DNA of 64,000 bases, taken from contig NZ_CP032157.1 in NCBI RefSeq assembly GCF_003555545.1, positions 7,754,546-7,818,545 on the forward strand. The letters are read 5' to 3'. The translations under genes were made by a program, and so were the position numbers. This document shows, piece after piece, positions 18,892 to 28,095 of this stretch. This DNA comes from Paraflavitalea soli. GTDB taxonomy: Bacteria; Bacteroidota; Bacteroidia; Chitinophagales; Chitinophagaceae. Position 1 is the first letter of the stretch. The number at the start of each line of letters is the position of its first letter. The notes under the pieces were generated by a model that saw only the letters and a program-made list of their open reading frames with translations, did not search any database and had not been told where the DNA came from.

Positions 18892-20229
18892 ATGAAAAAA
18901 TATATCCTGTCCTTTTTAATTGGTGGCCTGGCTTTAAGCGCAAGCGCTCAACAAGCCAGGTACGTAGTGCTGGTTACCATCGATGGTTTCCGTCCCGACT
19001 TTTACATGGATGCTTCCTGGGGCACGCCCAACCTGCGCATGATGAAAGATAGTGGCGCCTGCGCCCGTGGGGTCAATAGTATATTCCCTTCCGTTACTTA
19101 TCCCAATCATACTACTATAATTACCGGCGTACCGCCTGCCAAACACGGCGTTTATTACAATGCTCCTTTTGAGCCCAATGGCGCCAGCGGGCAATGGTAT
19201 TTCAGCTATGATTCAATTAAGGTACCTACGTTGTTCGATGCCGTGCGCAAAGCAGGAAAGCGATCAGCCAATATCATTTGGCCCGTTACCGTTGGTGCAC
19301 CCATCGATTACAATGTGCCGGATATATGGTCGCCCAAATTAAAGACAGATCGTCGCGAGATCACTGCAGCTAGCACTACCCCTGCCAGCTTGTGGAATGA
19401 ACTGCAGGAAAAAGCAACCGGCACACTCGAAGCCGCCGATTTCAATATGGTGAAGGAAGAGCTCATCATGGATGAAAATGTAGCACGCATGGGCGCTTAT
19501 ATCATTAAGACCTATAAGCCCTCATTGACCACCTTGCACCTGGCCTGTACAGACCATTATGAACACGCAGAGGGTAGGGATGGGCACCTGGTGAGAAGAT
19601 CCGTGGCGGGCGCCGATAGGGCATTGGGTACCATACTGGAGGCCCTGGAGCGTGCTGGTATCCAGGATAGCACAGTGGTGATTGTAACAGGCGATCATGG
19701 TTTTGTAGACCTTAAGAACTCTTTCCAGCCCAATGTCATCCTGGCGCAAAATGGCCTCATGAAGGATGTTAAGAAAGATGATTGGAAAGCCCAGTTCTTT
19801 AGTGTTGGCGGTTCTGCCTTTTTGCACCTGAAAGACAAGAACGACATTCAAACCCTCAACCAGGTACGCCAGTTGCTCAACAGTTTACCCGCAGAACAAA
19901 AGAGGCTCTTTAAAATAATTGAACGCAAACAATTGGATGCAATAGGAGCCGATCCCAATGCGGCCCTGGCTATTACCGCTCTCAACAATACAACTTTTGG
20001 CGGTGCTACCACCGGTGCCATTGTGAAGCCTGCCAAAGGAGGTACCCACGGATACTACCCCGATTTCAAAGAGATACAAACAGGGTTTGTGGCTTATGGC
20101 CCTGGCATATCAAAGGGAGCCATCATCAATGAAATGAGCCTTACCGATATAGCACCCATTGTGGTTCAATTACTCCGATTGGATTTCACAACAGGTAAAG
20201 TGCCTGCAGGAATATTGAAAAACAACTAA
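18892..20229 (+). CDS. Nucleotide pyrophosphatase/phosphodiesterase (ENPP-type)
   Basis: A periplasmic two-zinc phosphodiesterase of the alkaline-phosphatase superfamily, 445 residues. The start at 18892 gives the signal peptide MKKYILSFLIGGLALSASAQ. The metal and catalytic residues are in place: D31 in TIDGFRPD, the nucleophile T69 in PSVTYPNHTT, an Asp/His pair in ACTDHYEH, VTGDHGF, and the final His in GGTHGYYP. This set is typical of the nucleotide pyrophosphatase/phosphodiesterase branch and of close relatives that hydrolyse phospholipid headgroups. The substrate is therefore not certain. The gene faces the giant repeat protein gene, with a perfect hairpin between the two. Confidence 0.88.
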   Translation: MKKYILSFLIGGLALSASAQQARYVVLVTIDGFRPDFYMDASWGTPNLRMMKDSGACARGVNSIFPSVTYPNHTTIITGVPPAKHGVYYNAPFEPNGASGQWYFSYDSIKVPTLFDAVRKAGKRSANIIWPVTVGAPIDYNVPDIWSPKLKTDRREITAASTTPASLWNELQEKATGTLEAADFNMVKEELIMDENVARMGAYIIKTYKPSLTTLHLACTDHYEHAEGRDGHLVRRSVAGADRALGTILEALERAGIQDSTVVIVTGDHGFVDLKNSFQPNVILAQNGLMKDVKKDDWKAQFFSVGGSAFLHLKDKNDIQTLNQVRQLLNSLPAEQKRLFKIIERKQLDAIGADPNAALAITALNNTTFGGATTGAIVKPAKGGTHGYYPDFKEIQTGFVAYGPGISKGAIINEMSLTDIAPIVVQLLRLDFTTGKVPAGILKNN

Positions 20230-20243
20230 CAACGACTATCAAA

Positions 20244-20292
20244 AAGAGGTGACACCTTTCGCCCGCGTAGCAAACGAAAGGTGTCACCTCTT
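20244..20292. terminator. Bidirectional hairpin between convergent genes
   Basis: A perfect 18-bp inverted repeat AAGAGGTGACACCTTTCG / CGAAAGGTGTCACCTCTT encloses a 13-nt loop, with A-rich sequence on the left and TTCTTAGTT on the right. Its place between two converging genes supports a terminator for both strands. Confidence 0.75.
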
Positions 20293-20315
20293 CTTAGTTG
20301 AACCAATCCTATCCC

Positions 20316-23300
20316 TTACTCTTTCACAAACCGCTCACTGAATGGCTCTCCTCCCACAGCACCATGTACTATATATATTCCTTTCGTTAGGCCAGCTACT
20401 TGCAAAGTAATAACATTCACCCCTTTCACCACGTCCCGTTGTTCCCTCTTCACCAACCGGCCGTTCATATCCAATACCTGTATCGATATACGTTCCTGCT
20501 GGCTACTATTCACCGATACATTCACACTGGTAGAAACCCGCGTAGGATAAACATGCAACGAAACCTGACCAGAAGAGCGATTTTCCAATTTGATCACCTT
20601 GCTCAATTCCGACCTTCCGTCTGCATCCACCATCCGCAGGCGATAATATCCCACAGCCAGTGCATTCCTATCTTCAAATGTATATGTCTTCACCAGATCA
20701 CTGTTGCCACTGGCAGCCACCGATCCAATAGTTGTATACTGACTGCCATCCGCTGATCTTTCAATATTAAATTGCTTACTGTTTATTTCTGCTGACGTTT
20801 CCCAGGTCAATACAGCTTTATCGCTGGTGATAGTGCCGGAAAATGAAAGTAGCTTCACTGGTAACATGAATCCGTTAAACGAGGCACGCGCAGGATTATT
20901 AACCAGGTACAAAGGTCCTGTAGCAAATTGGTTGTATTCAAATACTGCCACATGATAGGACTTTCCAGGTAGCAGGTTCGTAATCGTCACATTATCCCCT
21001 GTACCACTATGCACAGCATAGTTGCCATTACCCAGCTGATCACCGCTGCCAAAAAAGGTATTGGCGCTGTACGATACATTATCAGCAGGCAGCGCATCCA
21101 CTGCAGTGCCTTCTTTTACCAGCACCAGCCTTTTTTGTCCGCTGCCATTTGACCAGCTCAGCGTGAGCGCTGTGCCCACACCCGCATTACTAAAAGTAAT
21201 TGTACTGGCAGGAGCCGTGGGAGGGCCGAGTGTGGTGGCACTATTCACAGCCGTGAGTGATGTGTTGTGGACTGGTCCCGAAAACCCATTGTATTCAAAG
21301 ACCGCAAAATAATAAGTAGTACCCGGCGTGAGATTGGTCACCGTTACATTGCTGGCAGTACCTTTAAACACACAATAATGCTCAGGTCCCACCAGTGTGC
21401 TGGGCGTACCAAATGAGGCATTGTTGCTATACATTTGAAGGTCCTGCGGCGTAATGCTTACAGGTGCACCTTTTCTGGCTATGACCATCCTGCTGGCCCC
21501 ATTGCCATTCGTCCAGTTCACATTGATACTGTTACTGGCAATTGAGGAAAATAAGACCGTTTTAGCCTGCACCGTTGGTTGACCGATAGTTGCCTGGCTG
21601 CCCGCGGCAAAACTACTGGTCAGGTACCGTGTATTGACCCCGCTTCCATCATACTCAAAAACCGCGAAATGATAAACCGTATTGGGTAGCAGGTTTGTAA
21701 TAGCTGCTTCCGGGAAAATATTATTGTTTAGTACAAACTCTCCCGGGGCAATTTCCTGGCCGCTGCCAAAAACAGTATTGCCCGTATATGTAACCCCTTC
21801 CTGCGGCCTTGCACTAACGGGGGCACCCTGTCTGCCGATCAATATCCTTCTTACCCCGTTGCCTATGGTCCATTTCACCGTCATTTTGTTGCCTTCAGTA
21901 CCCTGGTAGTTCAGATCGCTGGAGGCTACTGACGGCCTTTCAAGTGTAGTCTGGCTTCCTGTCAGAGCGCCGGCTGTAAGGTATACAGGCGCTGAAGAGC
22001 CATTGTATTCAAATACCTTAAAATGGTATGTGATGCCCGGTTCCAGGTTGGTGATCGTAGCCGTATTGCCACTGTTATTGTACACCACATAATTGCCTGT
22101 ACCCAATTGAGCGCCTGTGCCAAAACTGGCATTGCCCGTATAACTGCTGAGGTCTGCCGGTGTTGCATCTACTGCACTGCCGGCTTTAGCCAGTACGAGA
22201 CGATTGCCACCATTGCCTTTTACCCAGGCGAGTGACAGTGAACTCCCGTTAATATTGTTAAAGCTGAGTGCGGTACTATTGGTGGTAGGTGCGCTGATCG
22301 TTCCTTGACTGCCGGCCAGGTAAGCGTTCGTAAGATAATAATTACCACCACTGATATTGTTGCATTCAAATACTGCGAAATGATACGTGACACCCGGTAC
22401 CAAATTACTTACCGTCACATCATTGCTGCCACCATTGTTATAGACTACATATTCACCAGGCGCTACTTGTTGACCCGAACCAAGCAATGGACTGGCAGTA
22501 TAGTTTGTATTATCCGTGGGTTTGAACGACACGGCTTCTCCTGCACGGGCGATCACAAGCCGCCTGTTACCGTTCCCCGGCTGCCAGGTCACTTTCATTT
22601 TGTTTCCCTCAAGATTGGTAAACTGCATATTGGTAGCCGCCTGTGTAGGCGCCTGTGAAGTAGAAAAAGAAGCCGTAGGATAGCCTGTAGTAATATAAAC
22701 AGGTTGCGTACTGCCATTGTATTCAAATATGGCCACATGGTAGGTGGTGCCACCCGACAGGCCAGATACCGTAACTGTATTGCCATTGTTGGAGTATACT
22801 GAATAGCCGCCGCCGATAGTAGCGCCGCTGCCAAATCCGGCAGAGCCAGAATAGGTTTTAAGGTCTACCGGTAACGCGTTTACCGGATCTGTGCGTCGCA
22901 CCACCACCAAACGTTTGGCCCCGTTGCCATTTTGCCATTGGATCGTTACAGCACTGGATTGCAGGTTGCTGAAACTAATATTGGAAGCTGCCTGTGTAGG
23001 AGCTGATACCGTGCTTTGCGAAGCTGTAAGCCCGGTAGCAGTAAGATAAGCCGTTCCTGTTCCTGAACCATCAAATTCATATACCGCAAAATGATAAGTA
23101 GTACCGGGCGTTAATCCCAATACATTATAAGAATTGGAAAGTCCGCTCGACAATATAAATTCACCGGGTTTAATTTCTTGTCCAAGTCCAAAAGTAGTAT
23201 TGCCCGTGTAGGCGACCCCTTCCTCGGGAACTGCCGTTACCGGTCCACCTTGTTTGGCGATGATAATCCTGCCTGCTCCATTTCCTTTTTGCATACTGAT

Positions 23301-24155
23301 CCCCAGCCGGTCTCCCTCAACAGTTGTAAAGGAGAAAGCAGAGGCTGGCACAGTAGGCCTGGGTAATGTTGTACCTGAGATGCTCGCCGGGTTGGTAGTA
23401 GCATACACAAAGCCCTGGCTGCCGCTGTATTCAAAGATCGAAAAATAATAAGTTGTACTGGGTTTGAGGTTATCTATCGCAACTGATTCACCGGTTCCTT
23501 CATACACCACATAATTGCCATTGCCAATTTGTGATCCCGATCCAAAAGAGCTATTGGCTGTATAATTGACCAGGTCTGTAGGATTCACATTTACTGCGGC
23601 CCCTTCACGCGCTATGACAACACGGCCACTGCCATTACCCTTTTTCCAGCCAAGGCTCATCGAATGCCCGATGATATTACTCAGCACCGGTAAGGTGGGT
23701 TGAATAGTGGGGGCCGATAAAGTGGCATGACTGTTCCGGGCCGGATTGCTTGCGAGGTATTCTATCGTAGCGCCCGTGCCGTTGTATTCAAATACTGCCA
23801 CATGATACGTATTGTTGGCAGTCAAACCCGTAAGCGTAAAGCTATTGCCTGTGCCATTAAAAACGATAAACTCCCCGGGCGCTATTTCATTGCCTGCACC
23901 CATTGTGGCACTGGCATTATAGTTGATGCCGTTTTGGGGAGTAGCCGTTACCGCCCCATCTTTACGCGCAATGACAATGCGGTTGGCGCCATTGCCTTTT
24001 ATCCACTGTACCGCCATGCGGTCGCCATCAATAGACGAGAAGGTCACATTCGTAGCGGGTGTGGTAGGCGGAGCCCATGCCCCGTTAGGAAGATGTGCAG
24101 CCAACTCCCCGGCCATCAGCATAAATAATAAGATCGATGTAATAAATGTTTTCAT
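20316..24155 (-). CDS. Giant repeat protein with T9SS C-terminal sorting domain
   Basis: A predicted secreted surface protein of 1279 residues: signal peptide (1-20, ending AHLP), nine tandem repeats of about 115 residues, a sandwich module (VKLLSFSGTITSDKAVLTWETSAEIN) and a type-A T9SS sorting domain with HVYPTRVSTSVNV and GIYIVHGAVGGEPFSERFVKE. Each repeat is fibronectin-III-like, with W-x-x-GNG-x-x-R-hVhA near the start and TYHFAVFEYNGS near the end. They alternate between two types, one with PGEF after the FGSGQEI segment and one with GNYVVY. No enzymatic domain is visible, so adhesion or carbohydrate contact is a guess. It is transcribed alone and terminates at the shared hairpin 20244-20292. 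Confidence 0.85.
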   Translation of the reverse strand: MKTFITSILLFMLMAGELAAHLPNGAWAPPTTPATNVTFSSIDGDRMAVQWIKGNGANRIVIARKDGAVTATPQNGINYNASATMGAGNEIAPGEFIVFNGTGNSFTLTGLTANNTYHVAVFEYNGTGATIEYLASNPARNSHATLSAPTIQPTLPVLSNIIGHSMSLGWKKGNGSGRVVIAREGAAVNVNPTDLVNYTANSSFGSGSQIGNGNYVVYEGTGESVAIDNLKPSTTYYFSIFEYSGSQGFVYATTNPASISGTTLPRPTVPASAFSFTTVEGDRLGISMQKGNGAGRIIIAKQGGPVTAVPEEGVAYTGNTTFGLGQEIKPGEFILSSGLSNSYNVLGLTPGTTYHFAVYEFDGSGTGTAYLTATGLTASQSTVSAPTQAASNISFSNLQSSAVTIQWQNGNGAKRLVVVRRTDPVNALPVDLKTYSGSAGFGSGATIGGGYSVYSNNGNTVTVSGLSGGTTYHVAIFEYNGSTQPVYITTGYPTASFSTSQAPTQAATNMQFTNLEGNKMKVTWQPGNGNRRLVIARAGEAVSFKPTDNTNYTASPLLGSGQQVAPGEYVVYNNGGSNDVTVSNLVPGVTYHFAVFECNNISGGNYYLTNAYLAGSQGTISAPTTNSTALSFNNINGSSLSLAWVKGNGGNRLVLAKAGSAVDATPADLSSYTGNASFGTGAQLGTGNYVVYNNSGNTATITNLEPGITYHFKVFEYNGSSAPVYLTAGALTGSQTTLERPSVASSDLNYQGTEGNKMTVKWTIGNGVRRILIGRQGAPVSARPQEGVTYTGNTVFGSGQEIAPGEFVLNNNIFPEAAITNLLPNTVYHFAVFEYDGSGVNTRYLTSSFAAGSQATIGQPTVQAKTVLFSSIASNSINVNWTNGNGASRMVIARKGAPVSITPQDLQMYSNNASFGTPSTLVGPEHYCVFKGTASNVTVTNLTPGTTYYFAVFEYNGFSGPVHNTSLTAVNSATTLGPPTAPASTITFSNAGVGTALTLSWSNGSGQKRLVLVKEGTAVDALPADNVSYSANTFFGSGDQLGNGNYAVHSGTGDNVTITNLLPGKSYHVAVFEYNQFATGPLYLVNNPARASFNGFMLPVKLLSFSGTITSDKAVLTWETSAEINSKQFNIERSADGSQYTTIGSVAASGNSDLVKTYTFEDRNALAVGYYRLRMVDADGRSELSKVIKLENRSSGQVSLHVYPTRVSTSVNVSVNSSQQERISIQVLDMNGRLVKREQRDVVKGVNVITLQVAGLTKGIYIVHGAVGGEPFSERFVKE

Positions 24156-24337
24156 AAAAAAAGCTTGCTAACAATTCCTGTTAAAAGATTGATGTTCATT
24201 ATGGGCGCAAAAGAACGGGAAAGCAGTAGCGGGTAGAATAGCCTGCTGCATGAATTGGGTCTTTAAAAGAATGATTTGTGAAAACTATGTATGGCGAAGT
24301 CCGCTTTCGACGCACAACTTGTCCGGCTTCGCAGGAT

Positions 24338-24372
24338 GGCTCGTAGCTCGCAGCTCATAGCTCGCAGCTATT
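24338..24372 (+). repeat. GCTCGTAGCTCGCAGCTC low-complexity repeat
   Basis: A run of units of the type TAGCTCGCAGCTCA in the 307-nt gap before the sulfite-oxidase-like gene. The same wording, GGCTCGTAGCTC, recurs at 53199-53245. Nothing else is recognised in 24156-24463. Confidence 0.6.
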
Positions 24373-24463
24373 TCTTGTACATCTTACCGTTTCTCTTGCT
24401 CATATCCCCTGCTGCTCCTGCAGTCTCAAAAAATAGGGGTAATTTTATACAAATCATCCGCAC

Positions 24464-25156
24464 ATGGAAGAGTCAGATAAACTGAAAAGAGTAGTGGAGG
24501 CGCGCATGAAACTCAAAGCCCGCTTTGAAGATAAGATACAGTCCACCCCTTCTGTGGCCGACAATAAGCCACTCGGCTCCGGTAATCCCAACCGCCATGG
24601 TATGCCTGTAGTACCCGTGGGGCAGGTGCTTACCAAAAAATGGCCCGTTCTCGATCTCGGCATCCAGCCCGAGATCTCCCTGAGCGAATGGCGGCTCGTC
24701 CTCGATGGCGAAGTAGAACATCCCGCCGAACTGACCTGGGATGATTTCATGGCCCTGCCACAAACCGATGATACCTCCGACTTTCACTGCGTTACCACCT
24801 GGTCCAAACTTGACATGAACTGGCGGGGCGTTCGCCTCCTCGATCTCGCGGCCCTTGTGCAGCCCAAAGACAACGCCACCCATATATTATGTTATGGGTA
24901 TGATGATTATACCACCAATGTTTCCCTCGAAGAAGCCCTCAAGCCCGATGTACTCCTGGCGCATACCGTAGAAGGCAAGCCCTTGCCCAAAGAACACGGT
25001 GGCCCTGTACGCATGATCACCCCGCAACTCTATGCCTGGAAAGGTTCCAAATGGATAAACCGTATCCAATTCTTACCCCACAATGTATTGGGCTTTTGGG
25101 AAGAGCGCGGCTATTCCAGCACCGCCTACCCCTGGAGAAATGACCGTTATAGTTAA
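24464..25156 (+). CDS. Sulfite-oxidase-like molybdopterin-dependent oxidoreductase
   Basis: 230 residues, without a twin-arginine or other signal peptide, so probably cytoplasmic. The core matches the oxidoreductase molybdopterin-binding domain: PVLDLGIQPEISLSEWRLVLDGEV, then the molybdenum-ligand C109 in DFHCVTTWSKLD, GVRLLDL, LCYGYDDYTTN, and the late motifs HGGPVRMITPQLYAWKG and KWINRIQF. It lacks the dimerisation and haem domains of true sulfite oxidase and resembles small MsrP/YedY-like or uncharacterised members. A histidine kinase and a ferredoxin-reductase-like gene follow on the same strand. The latter may supply electrons, which is an inference from position. Confidence 0.87.
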   Translation: MEESDKLKRVVEARMKLKARFEDKIQSTPSVADNKPLGSGNPNRHGMPVVPVGQVLTKKWPVLDLGIQPEISLSEWRLVLDGEVEHPAELTWDDFMALPQTDDTSDFHCVTTWSKLDMNWRGVRLLDLAALVQPKDNATHILCYGYDDYTTNVSLEEALKPDVLLAHTVEGKPLPKEHGGPVRMITPQLYAWKGSKWINRIQFLPHNVLGFWEERGYSSTAYPWRNDRYS

Positions 25157-25452
25157 CCATTCACTCCTGAAAAATTGACGAAGATCATGTAATAGGCACT
25201 TTTCGTACCTCTGTTAGCTTCAGTTGGCCACGATTACATCACCATTGTGTAAAATCCGTGGTTCTACGTTTGTATGTATTGCATTATCCACTTATATTAG
25301 TGTTGTAATTCTTCGGCCTGCATTAGTACCACCTTCCTTTTATCCCATCCTTCCTACGAAAATAGATTCGCTGCATACCCGGTTTGTATTGGCCTCAATA
25401 GCCTGATTGTCCTGTTAGCACAAGGAGAAAGTTTATTAGCTATTAAACACCT

Positions 25453-26301
25453 ATGCCTGTCAACGACATCATCAATGTATTGCTAGCTGCTGCACTGTTT
25501 GTTATAAGTGCGGCAGGCAGTATTGTCTTCCTGGTAAAATATATCAGGAGATCACGTAAGTCTTACACACACAATCAACAACTGGCCGGCAGCGAGATGG
25601 AAGCCCAGCTCCTCAAAACCCAACTGGAATTACAAGAGCAAACATTGCAGCACATCAGCCAGGAAATTCATGACAATATTGGCCAGGCCCTCACCTTTGT
25701 AAAGCTCAACATCAACACCATCGACCTCTATAAAATGGAGGAAACACAAAACAAACTGGCTGAATCCAAAGCCCTCATCTCCAAAGCCATCCAGGACCTG
25801 CGCAATGTGGCCAAGACCATCAATACCGATTTTATCAAAGAGGCCGGCCTTGCTGCCTGTATAGAATACCAGCTTCATTTCCTGGAAAAAACAGGCTTGT
25901 ACACTACCCGGTTCCACATGTCTGAGTCCTGGTGTAAAGGCCTGCCCGAAACCGAACTGGTGTTATTCCGGGTGGTGCAGGAATTGCTGAACAATATTGT
26001 AAAACATGCAGAAGCCACTGCTATCGAAGTGAAACTCGAATGCTTTTCCGGTAAACTCCTCATCACTGTAGGAGATAATGGGAAAGGGTTCATTCCCTCC
26101 GCACAAGTATTGACCGATGGTGAAAAAGGACTTGGCCTCGGCAATATGAACAGGCGCATAGCCATTGTTCAGGGCAGGATACTCATAGACAGTACACCCG
26201 GAACTGGTACTACCGTAATGATAGAGGCGCCACAAAAAAGCTACAACAGCCACAATCCAGCTAACAAAAGCAGTGATATATACAACTTTTCCCCTGCCTG
26301 A
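25453..26301 (+). CDS. Membrane sensor histidine kinase (HisKA_3 type), orphan
   Basis: 282 residues with one N-terminal membrane helix (about 8-30) and a short cytoplasmic coiled segment (about 45-70), with no periplasmic sensor. The dimerisation box EIHDNIGQAL carries the phosphoacceptor H73 in the form used by NarX/DesK-type kinases. The ATPase domain shows VVQELLNNIVKHAEA (N box), VGDNGKGF (G1), GLGLGNMNRRI (G2) and GTGTTVMIEAP. Such kinases normally pair with a LuxR-type response regulator, but none is in the neighbourhood. The gap of 295 nt before it shows no other gene. It is followed after 35 nt by the ferredoxin-reductase-like gene. Confidence 0.87.
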   Translation: MPVNDIINVLLAAALFVISAAGSIVFLVKYIRRSRKSYTHNQQLAGSEMEAQLLKTQLELQEQTLQHISQEIHDNIGQALTFVKLNINTIDLYKMEETQNKLAESKALISKAIQDLRNVAKTINTDFIKEAGLAACIEYQLHFLEKTGLYTTRFHMSESWCKGLPETELVLFRVVQELLNNIVKHAEATAIEVKLECFSGKLLITVGDNGKGFIPSAQVLTDGEKGLGLGNMNRRIAIVQGRILIDSTPGTGTTVMIEAPQKSYNSHNPANKSSDIYNFSPA

Positions 26302-26307
26302 GGCCAC

Positions 26308-26315
26308 TATCTTTG
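26308..26315 (+). promoter_or_regulatory. Candidate -7 element (TATCTTTG)
   Basis: The octamer TATCTTTG fits the Bacteroidota TAnnTTTG consensus and lies 21 nt before the ATG at 26337. No clear TTTG -33 box is seen. It suggests that the reductase gene has its own promoter in addition to any read-through from the kinase. Confidence 0.35.
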
Positions 26316-26336
26316 TAACACATTAATATTACCCAT

Positions 26337-27014
26337 ATGGCAGCAGAAGAACACATTGTGAAGATCCTGGCAGCTGAATTTGTTACCCATAATGTTCGTC
26401 GTTTTACTTTGGAGAAGCCCGAAGGGTATAAGTTTGAACCAGGACAGGCCACCGAGATCAGCATCAATAAGCCCGATTGGAAAAATGAGCGCCGTCCTTT
26501 TACATTTACCTGCCTGAATGAGTGGCCCCATCTTGAATTTACCATCAAGATCTACACCGACCACTCCGGCGTCACCAATGAGTTGGGTAAGCTGCAGCCC
26601 GGTGATGAACTCCTATTACACGATGTGTGGGGTACCATTCATTATAAAGGTCCTGGTACCTTTATTGCCGGTGGGGCCGGTATAACCCCCTTTATTGCTA
26701 TTCTGCGGCACCTGCACAAAACAAACCAGCTCGCCAATAGCCAGCTCATTTTCTCCAACCGCACCGAAAAGGATATTATTCTGCGCGATGAATTTACCGC
26801 CATGCTGGGCAGCCGGTTTATCAATACCCTCACACAGGAAAAGACCACCCAATTCGACAACCGGAAAATAGATGCCGCCTACCTCAAAGAGAAAGTGCAG
26901 GATTTCAACCAGTATTTTTATATCTGCGGACCCGATGCCATGGTCGATGAATTGGAAACAACCCTCCTGGCCCTGGGTGTGCCAAAAGATAAAGTGGTGA
27001 GGGAGCAGTTTTAG
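26337..27014 (+). CDS. FAD/NAD(P)H ferredoxin-reductase-like flavoprotein
   Basis: 225 residues forming one ferredoxin-NADP reductase module, with FAD-binding wording ERRPFTFTCL in the beta barrel, GDELLLHDVWG, the nucleotide-binding GGAGITPFIAILRHL and CGPDAMVDELE near the end. There is no 2Fe-2S or globin domain, so it is a standalone reductase passing electrons between NAD(P)H and a protein or small acceptor. The C-terminal VREQF is as expected for bacterial flavohaemoglobin/flavodoxin-reductase relatives. Being third in a same-strand row after a molybdopterin protein and a kinase makes it a candidate redox partner of the former. Confidence 0.85.
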   Translation: MAAEEHIVKILAAEFVTHNVRRFTLEKPEGYKFEPGQATEISINKPDWKNERRPFTFTCLNEWPHLEFTIKIYTDHSGVTNELGKLQPGDELLLHDVWGTIHYKGPGTFIAGGAGITPFIAILRHLHKTNQLANSQLIFSNRTEKDIILRDEFTAMLGSRFINTLTQEKTTQFDNRKIDAAYLKEKVQDFNQYFYICGPDAMVDELETTLLALGVPKDKVVREQF

Positions 27015-27058
27015 GAGGTGTACGCGACTTGTAGCATAGCGTATCAAAAGTGTATTTG

Positions 27059-27129
27059 TGCCCCATCGGGGCTACCGCTTTGTAGCAATCATCGTATTTT
27101 TTATTAACCACAGCCCCTTTAGGGGCTGC
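27059..27129 (+). repeat. Two short hairpins of the GCCCC/GGGGC type
   Basis: GCCCCATCGGGGC (27059-27071) and AGCCCCTTTAGGGGCT (about 27112-27127) flank a short AT-rich stretch. They follow the flavoprotein gene and mark the left edge of the gene-poor region. No long T-run follows on either strand, so a repeat is favoured over a terminator. Confidence 0.45.
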
Positions 27130-27145
27130 ACTCTGCGGTCCGTGC

Positions 27146-27736
27146 TTACGGTGCTGGTTCTTCAGGCGGAGCAGATTGATCAGGATTTTTTTTCTTTAAT
27201 GTTCCTTTGCGTTCTTTATAAATCGTATTCTTTGAAGATTTATGCTTAATAGGAGTAAGCATATGCTTTGCAGCAGCTTGCTCAATGCGGCTAAGCCTCT
27301 CCATTTTTAATTGTGGATCTCCGTTAACCTCTTTTTCGATCTCGTATTCAACGTATGCTTTAAAATAAGCATAGTGTTCTTTTGCTATCAACAATGTCTC
27401 TTCCCGTTGCTTGATTTCATATCTCTCTTTGTCTTCATTGACGATGAAATTGTCTCGCAACCCTTTCGCGCCATCTGAAGTAAGTTTTTTGAAATATTCA
27501 CGTATTTGCTTTTGAAAAGTAATGTACTTACTTAAATAGTCTATTACGTTTTGTCTGGGGTTATCACTCATTTTTTCATTACGCAACGTACCAGCGCTAT
27601 AATCAATAGAAAGCGCTGCTTGCGCCATAGATATATCTAAGTCATCAAGCTCTTTGAATAAACCTGCGAGTATCTCTTTCCTGGAAGCCGACTGCTCCTG
27701 TTTTAAAGTTTCGTCCTGTTCTGCGCTTTCTCCCAA
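27146..27736 (-). CDS. Hypothetical charged protein with putative HTH
   Basis: Not recognised by family. It has 196 residues and is rich in Lys and Glu. The start is uncertain: the frame opens after an in-frame stop with only a TTG at 27736, and the first ATG (codon 37) would lose the most structured part. Residues about 30-60 (LDDLDISMAQAALSIDYSAG) could form a helix-turn-helix. The middle is predicted helical (about 60-150), and the tail is basic and proline-ended (KKKNPDQSAPPEEPAP). It is divergent from the small gene at 27844, sharing a 107-nt control region with two copies of TGTCA-x2-TTTGA. A regulator role is plausible but unproven. Confidence 0.55.
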   Translation of the reverse strand: MGESAEQDETLKQEQSASRKEILAGLFKELDDLDISMAQAALSIDYSAGTLRNEKMSDNPRQNVIDYLSKYITFQKQIREYFKKLTSDGAKGLRDNFIVNEDKERYEIKQREETLLIAKEHYAYFKAYVEYEIEKEVNGDPQLKMERLSRIEQAAAKHMLTPIKHKSSKNTIYKERKGTLKKKNPDQSAPPEEPAP

Positions 27737-27771
27737 ATCGAGGTTTTTATTTTAATTATTGTAAAAAAATG

Positions 27772-27822
27772 TTTGAAAATGTCATATTTGACCTATATTT
27801 GCTCTGTAATTGTCACTTTTGA
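27772..27822 (+). promoter_or_regulatory. Promoter with two operator-like boxes
   Basis: TTTG at 27772-27775 and TATATTTG at 27794-27801 are separated by 18 nt, a good match to the Bacteroidota promoter consensus, 42 nt ahead of the ATG at 27844. Two boxes, TGTCATATTTGA (27780-27791, between the two elements) and TGTCACTTTTGA (27811-27822, just past the predicted transcription start), each contain a GTCA-4-TGAY half-palindrome and could bind a repressor. Confidence 0.5.
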
Positions 27823-27843
27823 TCAGTACTCATAAGACCCAAT

Positions 27844-28095
27844 ATGAAGCTTACAGTCATTGCTTTATCCAAAGTGAATACCCCCGCCGTACGGCGCGAA
27901 CTATCAGGCATATTGCAATGCACAGAACAAACCATCATCCGTTACATTCGTAAAAACGAACATAACGGCCCACTCACCACCCTGGGGGCGATGGAGCTCA
28001 TACGGAAAATGACAAAGCTAACTTACGAAGAAATAATTGAAAGGGGCATTGTCAGGAAGACAGTCTTAGCGGAAAGGAACAAAAAAGCCGGTTAG
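27844..28095 (+). CDS. Small HTH-like hypothetical protein
   Basis: 83 residues, not recognised by family. Residues about 15-40 (RRELSGILQCTEQTIIRYIR) have the spacing of a helix-turn-helix, followed by LTTLGAMELIRKMTKLTYEEII, a pattern seen in small phage- or element-borne regulators. It has a good promoter (27772-27801), two operator-like boxes, and its stop codon lies within the loop of a strong terminator, so it is a self-contained monocistronic unit. It is divergent to the 27146-27736 gene. Confidence 0.6.
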   Translation: MKLTVIALSKVNTPAVRRELSGILQCTEQTIIRYIRKNEHNGPLTTLGAMELIRKMTKLTYEEIIERGIVRKTVLAERNKKAG

